A DNA stretch of 64,000 nt from Populus alba (taxonomy: Eukaryota; Streptophyta; Magnoliopsida; Malpighiales; Salicaceae). Below the pieces are notes generated by a model. That model saw nothing but the letters and a program-made list of their open reading frames with translations, was not told where the DNA came from and searched no databases. The DNA is taken from NCBI RefSeq assembly GCF_005239225.2, contig NC_133289.1:11105501-11169500 (forward strand). Direction: 5' to 3'. Of the stretch, positions 1-12,060 are shown in pieces. How positions within the stretch are numbered: position 1 is the first letter of the stretch; every line of letters starts with the position of its first letter. The position numbers and the translations under genes are program-made.

Positions 1-1916
1 CACTATGTTATAGGTCAAACTAAATTTATCTTTTAACATAAAAAAAATATTCAGGTTGTTAATAGTTTTTTGACAATGTCATTAAATCCAGCCTCATAAA
101 TCAATTTTAAAATCTTTATATTCAACTTCATGTTTGGATCGGGATTCAAATTATATCACAAAACCAAAAACAAATTATAATTAATTTTCAATCATCTTAA
201 TATTAGGATATTTATTTTTGACTTTTTATTTTTTAAAATTATATTTTATTTAATAATACGATAAAAAAAAAAATAAACACTCATAAAATTAAAGACAAAT
301 CCAATGCTAGGACATTTTGTGAATTGCAAGTATTCTTTTCTAAAAAATAATCCATTATGATTTTAAAAGAAATTTTTAAAAATATATATTAAAATAAAGT
401 CTTAGTATTTTGTATGTGATGGAAGATAAAAAATAAAAAAATAAAAAAAAAAAGATAAATGTGATAAAAGTATATAAAAAATGTATTAATTTTTTTTAAA
501 AAAGACATAATTTTATGTTAATTTAATATTCATGAGTTTTTTTTTTTTTTCATTTTAGACATGTAATAATTAGGAAAGTAAATATTATCATTCTCATAAA
601 AACTTATAATATCATTTGAGAAAAACAACAAAATTGAGTAATAATTGAGATATAGTATTTAATTTTTTATAATGCATTTAAATTTAAATCCACAAAAAAA
701 GGACAAGAGTCTATTATCAACCTAACAAACAGAGAGTTAAATACACGTTGGCCTCCAAGGCCAAGCTCATTACGAAGGTGCCTAAGAAATTAGGGTTGGG
801 GTTTTTAGGTCTAAAAAATATATTTTTTTAATATATTTTACTTGTAAAACACCTAATAAACATCCTTAATATCTTAATAAATCAATATGTCAATTCAAAG
901 AATCCTTCAACTGGTCCAAAAATACAAGATGAAATCATTCAAATTCTCTATGAACTCATATTTATTTTTTTAGACAAGTTGAAAGTCTGAAAACACTTTT
1001 ATAGAACTTTTTTTTTATGGAACCTGTTGACAACAAGATCGGCTATTTCAATAACTGAAATATGGCCAACAAAGGAGTTTCTCCCTCCCTCACTGTTATT
1101 CAATGAGTTTTTCTCTTCTTTCTCAAACACAAAGCCTACAAAATGAACTTTTAGATATATAAAAAAAAAATAAAAAATCTGAACAGTATATTAACTATAA
1201 AAGAAAATAAAAATAAAAAATGATAAACCAGAAAGTAATTTCTTGCTTAATTTGAAAGTGGCCTTAGGGTTTCTTCTTGATTTACAATCTAGTCATTTTT
1301 TTGTTTAATTGTCTATCATGATCAAATTTTAACAAAATGATCATCAAATTATTCATAAAAAGTTGCAATTCAAAAAAGAGTTTGAGAAAAAAGAATGAAA
1401 AAAAACTTTTTAATGAAAACCTAAAACTTGTGGGAAAAATGTTATAGAAATGTCTTAATTTACTATGAATTGAAACAATGAAATTACTATTTTAGGTAAT
1501 TTCTCCTTGTATATTGGTTATTATAAAATTGATCAGGGACAATTTAGTCTTTTGATTTATTTATTTATTTATTTGCATAATTTAATTACTTAATTGGCCT
1601 TAAATGAAAAAAAAATATTTAACTTGGATCTAGGAGCTTTTTTGTAATTTCAATTTTCACAACATGGTTAAATGACTTTATTGTCCTTGTAATCAAAATA
1701 TCTTAATCTTGCCTCCAAGGACTTATTCCTACTTGCATCTTGGTTTTTATTTTGTTATAATTATATGGTCTAAAAGGAAATATCGTATTTTAATACATAT
1801 ATAAAAATTAAAAAAAAAAACATCTAGAACTTGCTTATATGAGCCAACAAGTAAGTCGTCCAATAGTGTTTAAGCGATGCATGTGGTGGTTTATTGGTGC
1901 GATCCTAGCATCAACA
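1..1916. other. AT-rich intergenic DNA, no gene seen
   Basis: Long A/T homopolymers and short degenerate stretches fill this segment. No reading frame of recognisable content was seen on either strand, and no convincing element termini. It is probably old transposon debris. Confidence 0.5.
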
Positions 1917-2012
1917 CCACGAGATCCATTAGAAGTTTCATTAGGTCTAGTCACAAGACTTAGAGTAAAAAGGTTCAAAGAGACAATTAAGAGGCTTCTT
2001 CAAGATATATGA
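1917..2012 (+). pseudogene. LTR-retrotransposon gag C-terminal remnant
   Basis: A 31-codon open stretch ends in TGA and contains a basic tail (VTRLRVKRFKETIKRLLQDI). It resembles the 'TRxRAKRxKEA' gag segment common in plant Ty3-gypsy polyproteins. The upstream and downstream frames are broken, so this is at best a fossil fragment. The family match is from memory and the stretch is short. Confidence 0.35.
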
Positions 2013-3695
2013 GATAATGTGGACTTTGAGAAGATATCAAATAATAAAGAACAAATTTTGATTAATTTGATTCATGTTTAAGAAACACTTGTAGTGAAGC
2101 ATCCAGATTGTAGAAGGATTGGAATAACAAGATTCAAATCTGTCAATTATGACTTTTCTCTACTATTTTGTCATAATTAGAGCTACATAATGAATTTTAA
2201 TGCAATTCTAGTTACATCAGAAAATAGATATCCATAACTTTCCAATATAAGAAGAACCATTCATTTGAAGTTGGACTTTGATTTTGCTAGCAGATCATGA
2301 AATTTAATTTTGGTTTTATTTTAATTAATTTGTCTATTATTTATTTATCTATTAGTTTATTTTAGGGCTTGCAGCATTTAAGGATTTATTTGGGTTAAGT
2401 TTTATTTTATTATTTTAATTATTTTGGGTTTTCAATGTGTTTTGGTTTATTTATCAAATTTTGATCTATTAAATCAAATTAAAATTAGTTTTCTTATAAA
2501 ATCAAATTATGATGAGATTTTGTCTAAAATTTATTGTGATTGAAAAAATCCGGATAGAAAGGGAACACATTAATAAGATAAAAGGAATTTAAATTAAAGG
2601 GATAGCGAGTTTATTCTGACTTCAAATCGTGCAAAATGTATTAACTTTATAAGAAAATGAGGGATTAGGACAACATATTATTTTGGTTCACTAGATATAA
2701 ACTATTATTTTTGTTGAAAAAAATATTAACATATAATTAAATGAGAAAAACTGAATATCTTCCCCCAACATGAGATTATATATTTTAATTTATATTTATC
2801 TTTTTGTTTCTCAATTTATTTATTTTATTATTATTAACAGCTTGTTTTTTGTTTATTTATTGATGTATATAATTATTATTTTTATTTTTTATTTCACTAT
2901 TAAAATATTTCTTGATGTAATAAAAATTAACAATATTTTTTATTATAAATTAATTTTTGATTCAACCCGCAACAAAGTTGATAGATAATTCGACTCATTC
3001 AATTAGACATCTTGATTTTTTACAAATATTAATAATAATCCATCATTTATTCATAGAACATCAAATCAAATATATTTACATGATTTCTGGTTTAAGCAAT
3101 ATCACGATGATTGAGAAGATCAAATTAACACACTGAATACAAGAAGAAAGCAAACAATTTAATTACTCCATTAAAGTAAAGAAACATAGAATATGAAGAT
3201 CTATCGAAGTGTTCGGAGATAAAGCATGTCACTGTAAGATGCTGACAACCATACGAAGATAAGTAGCAAGTCGCTATGACTCTGAAAGAATTTAATAACA
3301 AAAAACACAAACTTTTTGGTCCATCAAGAAACAAGAGAATCACTGAGGATCTGAGACGCAAGAAAATCATGCACTAAGAGACAACACTTGAGAAATTGGC
3401 ACTTGCCTTCAGCAAAGAAAAATTTGGAAAACTTTGAACCTCCGACCCCTTTTCTGACGAGACTAATGACCAATTGTTATCTCTTCATATGTAAGAACTA
3501 ATAATAGATTTGTAAGTAGAACTGACATTATCATAAATTATTTCAGGAATTTAAATGGGAAATATATTTTTTTTTTCCACAGATTTAACCACTTAAACAT
3601 ACATATTCAACAAAATTAATCATTTATCGAATTAATTTTCAATACATGCTCCATTTAAATTATAAAATACTTTAAGATTTTGAAAATAATATATT
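2013..3695. other. AT-rich intergenic DNA
   Basis: No gene is seen. Around 2160-2480 there are T-rich tracts that could be a decayed LTR following the gag fragment just upstream. Positions 3120-3470 are slightly richer in GC, but their short reading frames match nothing I recognise. Confidence 0.4.
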
Positions 3696-3703
3696 ACATT
3701 AAT

Positions 3704-4694
3704 CAGTGGCGGAGCCACGTAGGGGCAAGAGGGGGCAATTGCCCCGCCCCCTCCCCCTCCCCCTCCCACTCCCACTCCCACTCCCAATTAATTAGGAACC
3801 CTCCACAGCAAGAGAAGCATTTGATGGTGAGGTAAAAGCACAAAAATGAATGTCTTTGGTCCTCTATTTGATAGTCCGATTCATCAATGCTATTATTGAT
3901 TCCACTTTAATTATTTCATGGTGTAAAGCTATGTTACTTTTTTAAATAATTTATATAAATTAATAGTAGATAAATTAATATCCAAACTACTTTTCTATTT
4001 GTTTTATTATATAATTTTAGTTTTATTTGAAAATGTTAGGGTTTATAATAATTTATGGGTTTGTTGAATTAATATGTGTATGGATAATATTATATGCTAA
4101 TAGATATGAAATGAAATGAGTTTTGATGAACTGGTAAGTATTTATTATGAATTTTATATGAAAAATGATAATAATAAATTTATTAATGATTAAAAATAAA
4201 ATACAGGAACTAAAAAAATTAAGGACATAATAAATAAATTAAAAAATATATATTTAATATTTATATTTAATCCACTTGTACAAAACAACAAGCTAGCAAG
4301 AACAACATTAATTTGTGACAATCCTTTTAAGCTATGATTTTAGATGTTATGTACTATATGTCAGCATAAAATTACTGCCAAAAACTTTCTCAATCCTTGG
4401 AAAATTTAGAATAAATAAATGAAAATTTGTTATATATATTGAGAAAGATATTTTTCATGAGATTAAAAATAAAATTATTATGAAACAGTTTTAAAATAAT
4501 AAATCTCGAAGTGAACAATTATAATGTAAGTTTTTTTTATTTTAAAAGTATTCTTAAATTAATTTTGCTTAACTTGAGTTGATATATATATTTCAAATTA
4601 ATTTCTATATATAACACATGTATGTATAACATATAATATCAAATATTTATTAGTAATTTGCCCCCTCATTTAAAAAATCCTAGCTCCGCCACTG
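3704..4694. mobile_element. hAT-like non-autonomous element, 991 bp
   Basis: The ends are inverted: CAGTGGCGGAGC at the left and GCTCCGCCACTG at the right, giving a perfect 12-bp terminal inverted repeat. Flanking 8-bp direct repeats are ACATTAAT (3696-3703) and GCATTAAT (4695-4702), with one mismatch. An 8-bp target duplication points to the hAT superfamily. The interior is AT-rich with no transposase frame, so the copy is non-autonomous. A CCCTCC/CCCACT microsatellite lies just inside the left end (about 3748-3786). Termini and duplication are seen directly; the superfamily is inferred from their lengths. Confidence 0.75.
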
Positions 4695-4702
4695 GCATTA
4701 AT

Positions 4703-5200
4703 TTATAAATTCAAATACCAAAGAGGAATTTATCCACAAACATCATATATCTGCCCATCAAAATGTATATACTCAACATAATTAGATATTTATAGAAGAA
4801 CTTATTGAATTCAAAGAATCATATGCTGCAATAAAATAAAAATTAATTCTTGAGGAATATTCAGTTTAATTTTTAAATTACTCCTAATTTTTGGAATTAA
4901 TAATATAAATTGTATCACTTGATTTCATTATTTTTTTTTTTTTACACAAAAAAAGGCTCAATTGAAAACATAACATAATTTAAATCCTATATCATCATTT
5001 AAATAACTTAAAGGACTTGATACCTATTAATCAATTGATATTGGTTGAAATAAATTAAGGTGTAAATGACACAAAACTCAACTATTATATTATCATAATT
5101 TTTAAAATAATTTAACTGATTTAATTGGGAGTTTAGCTTTATAATTTGTTTTAATTTGATTTTTATTAGGTCATCTTAATCTTATGACTTAGATTATGGG
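4703..5200. other. AT-rich intergenic DNA
   Basis: Nothing recognisable. It lies between the hAT-like element and the Helitron end and may include part of the Helitron interior. Confidence 0.4.
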
Positions 5201-5209
5201 TTTGGCAAG

Positions 5210-5639
5210 TTAACCCGGGTTGACTCAAGTTATTTTTCTAGGTCTTTTTTTTAATTATTTTTTCAGTTTCATCCTTTAACATTGGGTTCATTAGAAATTG
5301 AGTTTCATAATTTATTTTGATATGTTTTCTATGGGATTATCATGAACTCCTGATTTGGTATATGTATTGGCAGTTAATCCAAGTCGACCCGAATTGATTC
5401 AATATATTACCATCTTGGTCTTTATTAAAAAAACTCATCTTAAATATTTATTTTGACTTAAACTATATTTTTACTAGTCATTCAAATTGTCTTTGAACTT
5501 GCCAAAATAACTGAGTCACATCAGATTAATTTCTACATAGTTAAAAAAAATCTTTTGAAAATAACGTTAGCAACCCCTAAATTTTTCTAACATTAGTTTC
5601 ATTATATAACCCGCATTATAGTGCGGGCCAATAATCTAG
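5210..5639 (+). mobile_element. Helitron 3' end
   Basis: A hairpin with stem CCCGCA/TGCGGG and a 6-nt loop (5610-5627) is followed after 8 nt by CTAG (5636-5639), and the next base is T. This is the Helitron 3' signature: a short hairpin, then CTRR, inserted before a T. The upstream sequence has the 'acccgggttgactc' type motifs frequent in poplar dispersed repeats. The 5' end (TC) was not located, so the left boundary is approximate. No Rep/helicase frame is present. Confidence 0.65.
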
Positions 5640-8600
5640 TTTAAGATATGCCTATATCTACCACTCAATCCTAGATTTCCTTTCCATAAATAAACTCTCT
5701 TCATGTCTTTCAAAAAACATAACAACCCTGAAAACCAACCACCTCTAAAGAAAGATGGTGTTGCTTTACTTTATATAATTATTTGCCTCATTCTCAAGAT
5801 TTTACTATCTTTATCATTATTGTTTTTATTTCAAAAAAACAAACTTTCTTAATCAAATACCTATAGTCTATTGATGATATCCTATAAAATCCAAATAGCT
5901 TAGTGTCAATTGATCACTTGATCCTAACAATCTCTTTCACTCTTTTAAGCTAAAATAGCCAAAATGGATATAGCTTAGTGTCGAAGGCTATTTACTTGTA
6001 AAAGGTCATTTATGATAAGTTACGAAACTCTCAAACGCTTAAGTAAGTATCTTTATAATAAGAGGAAATGAAATGATATTTTAAAGAGATATATACTCTA
6101 AAAAATATATATGCAATAGATAATAAAGAGATTCAGAACCTTGTATCTTGATGGATCAACAGGTATTTATACCCTTAAACCTTGTTCTTTTACTTGGGTG
6201 GAAGAATTGGAGAGTAATTTTTATTTTAATGAGTCATGAGTTGTGTTACACTCAACCTACCCAGGTAATTGTGATTGCACACTTGTATTCTTTTACTTGG
6301 GCAGTGAATAGTTTTGTACTCATAGGTAGGAATTGATTTTAGGCATCGTGTTCAAATATATGGATTTTATGCTTGAGTATTATTTTAGATATGTGTGGCT
6401 CATGACACTGGTTTTGCCCTAAACCAAAGATGCAAGGGTCGGGAAAATATCATGGGTGTTAGGTCCCCGCCTGAAAATTAGGTTGGGGTCCAGTGTCATG
6501 AAATCATCTCAACTCAATAGCTTAAGTTATTAGGTAAGGTCCTAAAATATAATTTATATTATTCTCTAACATACCCCCTTAAGTAGCTTTTTGAACTTGA
6601 AACTTTCACAAACTTATATTAATTTGTGCTTAATTTTTATCAAATAAATAGAAATTATGAGATTTGAACTTGTGACCACTTGGTCATAAGACTCTAATAT
6701 TATGTCAAAGAATCATTTTAATCCAATAACTTAAATTATTAAGTAAAATTTTAAAATATAATTTATATTATTCCCTAATATTAAACAAATTTATACATGC
6801 ATGCTTTCTTCAATTTCGGCATTTTTTACACGAAAAAGTTCTGGTAAAGATCTTGTTCCATCACCTATGAAATCTTGGTTGACTAGAACCTCCCTAAAGG
6901 ACTACTACCTAAAGGAGTTGTTGGTTGTTCTCTTGACACAACGTCAGGTAAATTCTCTGCATTCTGGAATGGAACTTGTTAGATTCAAACAAATGACGTC
7001 GTTTATAAAGCAAGAGCATATCAAATTAGGTTGGTTGCCAATGCAACGCTTAGTTGACTTGCAAGAGAGTGTGCAAGTCAACTAGATAGGACTGGATCTA
7101 ATATGATTCAGCTAATCTAGTAGATGCACCGTGAATCAATTACTCTAATCAAAATCTGATTTGAATATTAAAAAAATATATATTTTAAAAACAAAATTGA
7201 TTAAATATTTTTTAAAATATTAAATAAATAATTTTTTAAAATTGATTTACATCAAACAAAATTAATCCATCCATCCTTTAGCTTAGATCAAGCTTTCACC
7301 TTTTTAATAACTTAGTTGTCTAAAGTTTATTTTTATTTAGTTAAATGATAATAAAAATAAATATTTATAAAAAAGACAATAAATAAAATTATCAAAGATC
7401 AATATATTTTTTATTGAGATTATCTTTTTTGACTCATATATTTTTTTTCATTTAGACAACAAATTTTTTTTTTTTATTAGAGTATAGATAATTGAATAAA
7501 AAAACAAAAAAGATATAAAAAAAATCTATAACGATTTTAAATAAAAAGTAAAAACCATATATACATATATGAACAAAAATATTTATTCACGTATTTTTTT
7601 TACTTTTGATGAAATTTTTTTATGAGAAGTATTATTTTTTAATAAAAAAAATCATTATAATTATGAAAGCAAGCTCTAATTAAAGAATTAAAAAAAATAA
7701 TGAATTGATTATCTTCTTGCAACAATATGAAAAAATAAAAATAATAAATTTGAATAGATTATATAAGAAACTCACAATTAGGAAATTAAGAAAACAAATA
7801 TTTTATTCTCAATCATTATTAATTAGACCATGATGTTTTGGATTGATATGAGTTAAACCGTCGAACCCGCGAATTAAGTCATGAATCCGGTTAGGTTTAG
7901 TAACTTTTTTTTTAAGCTATTTTTTATTTAATTGTATGAGAATGATAAAAAAAAAATAAAAATAAAAATAAAACCACATAGGAAAGCCATCAAATTAAAG
8001 TTTTTTCTAAAAAAACAATATCATGAAAGACTATACAAAAGTAAAAAGTGCTTGCTAATATTATAAAAAAAAAAAAAACACATGTTATAATCTTATTTGA
8101 AAATAAATTAAAAATAGAACGACATTTAATAAAATGATATTCCAAAAAAAATTTAATCAAATTATTTTAATGTAAAATTGATGAAAAATATTTTTAAAAA
8201 AATGGCCAAAAAAAGACTGGGAGCATATGCTTGGGTGGCCCAGTGCACCTGGCTTTCTTGTTTTTCTTTTTTTAAATATCATTTGTCTATTTAAAAAAGA
8301 AAAAGAAAAAGAAAAAAACAACGTGTCACATACTCATTTAAAGTCACTAGAAAACTAGGTCTCAAGTTATTGCATCCAAATAAACCCTTTTTCAAGAGCT
8401 TGGTTTTGCTCGAAAACACATGAAAAAAAATGTCATAAGCCTTAATAAACCCCTATTTAACCTCCAAAACAACCTTTAGTCAATTACAAAAACAAAAGTT
8501 AGCCCTATTTCAAAAAACAATCCTGAACCTTTTATCAACTTCTTTTTGTAAATTAAGGAGGGAAAATACTTTAATAGAACTATTCTCATTAAATGAAATT

Positions 8601-9110
8601 TATAGACATCAAAAACAATTCTTTTGTCGCCAAAATGTGGCCAACTAGCCATTTTTTCTCTCATCCCTTTTTTTTGAATTATTTTCTCTTTTTTTTTTCA
8701 AACTTAATGACTGAAACGTGAATAAAATAAAGTTTTGGATTAAAATATAAAAACCTTAACAAACAATGATAAAAAATGAAAATTAAAAAATCTCTAGGAT
8801 CAAAATTTAAAAAAAATACACCACATGAACAATAAAAAGAGAGAGAGAGAGAGAGAAAAGAAATTTTTTTTTTCATGTCAAATCTAATCTCTAAAGTCTT
8901 TGTTTTTATTAGCAATGGAATTGAATTCTATCCATCAAAATCAAGCAATATTAAAATCATAATATTTTTCCAACAACATGAGAACCCCGTACATAGCAAG
9001 GTAATTGAAACAAATTATAAGTCTAATATCCTAACCAATGCAATATATAAGAAAGAAATTGAAAGAAAAAAAGTTTGGTGGCTGAAATAAAAAAATCCTA
9101 ACAAAAGAAT
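5640..9110. other. AT-rich intergenic DNA, no supported gene
   Basis: Long poly-A/T tracts and a (GA)n run near 8840-8857. An open stretch at 6801-7085 could encode 94 residues, but it matches no family I know and has no supporting context. Treated as non-coding. Confidence 0.45.
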
Positions 9111-9119
9111 TGTTCCAAT

Positions 9120-9600
9120 ATACACAGTGCTTTATATATAATTTGTTATATTAGTGCAAATGCGCAACCATTTCTGTACCTGGTTCTTCACTGTTCAACA
9201 GTGTCATTGATTACTGTTTTTTTTTTTTTTCAGAAAACCAAACACAAAATCTCACATTCTAATCTCTTTGAAAATCCTAATTTTTTGCATAGCAAGAAAA
9301 TCAGAGTCCTTCACAAGCGAGGAGTCTTCTTAGAAGAGCAAGTGTACAGTGCCATGCAATAAAAGATAAAGGAAGTGGTTGGGAACCCTAATTAATTACG
9401 ATGGTCACATCTTTTGCCTCAAATTGTCCCTGGTGCTGCTGTACATGCCCAGACGACACCACCCTCCACAGCTATCAAACAGCTCTGCCATGGCAGCTGG
9501 GGCATGCCTGGATTGGAATGGGTCTTGGATTACACAGAGGCAGCACATATTAGTTGCTGGAGAAAATGACATGTAAGCTGCTGGTATGCCATACACATTT
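9120..9600. other. Local GC-richer island, unknown
   Basis: This stretch is clearly richer in GC than its surroundings. It could encode a 50-residue cysteine-rich peptide starting at 9400, with CPWCCCTC near its start, or other short frames on both strands. It also contains an imperfect inverted repeat (CATGCCCAG near 9445 against CTGGGGCATG near 9497). I recognise neither a protein family nor a known microRNA in it. It could be a gene fragment carried by a transposon. Confidence 0.25.
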
Positions 9601-11640
9601 ATACTCTAACCTTGAGAGTTAATGCATGTTTCTGAAAATCAATAGTGATGTTTTGATGAATCTTATTTTTTATTAAATTATAGAATTGACGAAGAAAAAT
9701 ATGATGTTGCCAAGTGAGAAATATTGAAGATGGTAGGATTGAGGTATTTCTTGAGAAACAACCTCTCTCAAGTTTTATCATATATCTTCCAGTTGAATTT
9801 CTATTTCTATTTTTGTTAATTTTCTATCCTTTTATTTTCTGTTCACTTTTTTTTTTCATGATATTGAGATATTTCATAAATTTTAGGAATGAAATTGAAA
9901 TTTATGTACGCTTCCGTTACTATCCTAACAAAAATAGCAAAAATGAAAGATTGAAGCAAAAATTCCATTTGAATCTCTTAATTTTCATTTAAGTGATATT
10001 GCTGAGTGAGAATTGAGTGAGAATTGAAGTTGGTAGGATTAGGGGTTTTTTTTAAAAAAAAAAAACTAACCCTTTCAAATCACCTACTTGTATTGTTCAA
10101 ATCAACAGTGAGTCATGTCTCTTTTTTTATTGGTTTTTTTTTTAATTTTACCCTTTAAAATTTGGTTGATTTTGAAATAAATGCTTGCAAAATCAAGTAC
10201 TAACTAAATATTAGAACATTTATTTGAGACTATGATAATCTTGTAGAAAGAAAACCGAACAAAGTCATCAAACCTAATAGAGTTCATGAAAAGGGTTATG
10301 GGTTTAACGGGTTAAGCTAAGAAGCCTGGGTTAATCAATATGTTGTTATCTCAATATTAAATAAAAAAAAAAGATATCATTTTGAATTTTTTTTAAGTCA
10401 AACCTATTAACCTTTAGAGTTACACAACATGTTTTTTAAAAAATTTTATAATAATAAAATGTATAATGGACTAATAATATGTTTGATTGAGAATAAGTTT
10501 TAAGCAAGTTTTATAGGAAAAACACATTGATAAGCATAATGAGTTTCATAAAGAAATCAATTAGGAAGTCCAACAAAGAAGCAAAGTGAAAATTTAGAAT
10601 AAATATTCATTTTAGTGCTTAAATGTAAATCTTTATATCCTACTTAATAGCATAATTAAAATGAACTCACACACTTCATTATGCATGCATTAAAGAATTG
10701 ATAATAATTAGATAAAATCTAAGTTTGATGGCTCTAAGAATTCATCTAGGTTAAATTGTCAAAACTAGAATTTTGCATGAATTGATCGATTGTTTGGGGT
10801 TACCAAATAAACTGGACAACCACTTATTTATTAGTGATAAACACTTGGGAATTCTACAGGAATTGATCGATTGATTGGCTTGACCAGTCCAAACTGGTGG
10901 AACATTTTAGCTGTTAGAGGAATGATAATGGCTATAAACGACTAGTTTCTCCTAAAAACACACACACAACACACACATATATATAGTTTGTCTAATTGCA
11001 AAATTAGCAAGAGAATTCGAACATATATGATATGCAAGTTATTTTAAGAGTAAAATTAATATAAAATAGTCAATCATTGATCATACTCTAATTTGTGTTA
11101 TTAAACCTTCATATTGTCGCACAAAGAGTATTCAATATCATTCCAAGTACACTTAAACACTTTTAAATCCTATAAATGTTATCTAATGAGTTATAGAGAT
11201 ATTAGAACTTCAATTATATTATCATCTATATTAAGAGAGTCTTGTCATGAAAATAAAATACCATTGTAAACCTTTGAGAGTTAGATAAAAACCCTTGGTA
11301 TTGGTGAGGTGATTTCACCAACAGAAAAATCTTGAAGAAGAGATTTCTTTAAGTGGTGTAAAATGTCGATTTGGATTCATCAAGTGGTAATTATATTCTT
11401 GAACTTGGACTAATGAAGGAATACATACTTAAGTACGGCTTGGTACTTGAGATATGGATGTAAGATTGTCAAACCATTTTAAGAATAAGTTTGCAAATTC
11501 TCTTCTATAACTCTTTACTTTAAGTGCTTTAATTATATTGTTGGTTATTGTATCTACTTGAAGTAATTCGTTTTAATTTTTCAATTTAGTGACACACCTA
11601 ATACACCTTTTTAGGTGTTAAGTTGCATTAATTTTTTAAC
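9601..11640. other. AT-rich DNA including probable copia LTR
   Basis: No gene is seen. The last several hundred bases (roughly 10780-11644) lead directly into a primer-binding site and so should include a 5' LTR. A paired LTR was not identified, so its left edge is unknown. A short CA/AT repeat lies near 10957-10984. Confidence 0.4.
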
Positions 11641-11646
11641 AACAAT

Positions 11647-12060
11647 TGGTATCAGAGATATCATGTATAAAGTTTGCTTAAAATTTAAGTAGAATGGAAA
11701 CTAGTTATAATTTTCAAAATAAAGGATCATCAACATTTAGGTCATTTTTTTTATGGAAATGATTATGTATGTACAAAGACTATAAGTGGACAACTTAATT
11801 CCAATTTTTAATTTTTTTACCCCAATTAAAGAAATTAATACCCTAAATTGGCATATATTTTTCATTGATGAATATTATACCTAAAGGTTTTGAAGTTTTA
11901 AAGACTGAAAGCAAATGGAACGAAGTGTTACTCCTCATTAATATCCAAGCTAATAGTTTGTTATAAGTTTATCTACCCTAAATACTAAGAGTGGATAGCA
12001 AATGAAAATCTTAATTTTGACATAATTTTAAAAGGAAATGATGGTTTTAAAAAAAATGAT
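11647..12060 (+). mobile_element. Decayed Ty1-copia leader and gag start
   Basis: TGGTATCAGAG (11647-11657) is the usual primer-binding site complementary to the 3' end of initiator methionine tRNA. An ATG at 11694 starts a short gag-like frame that soon hits a stop. Downstream phrases in different frames resemble the N-terminal copia gag of plants, but with many stops and frame changes. No pol domains follow, so the element is truncated. The PBS is seen directly; the gag assignment is from memory. Confidence 0.55.

Noticed and set aside
6801..7085. 94-residue open frame
   Set aside because: No recognisable domain, no splice or promoter context, and AT-rich surroundings; open by chance or an old fragment.
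9405..9530. Possible microRNA precursor
   Set aside because: The inverted arms are short, the loop is long, and the sequence matches no plant microRNA I know.
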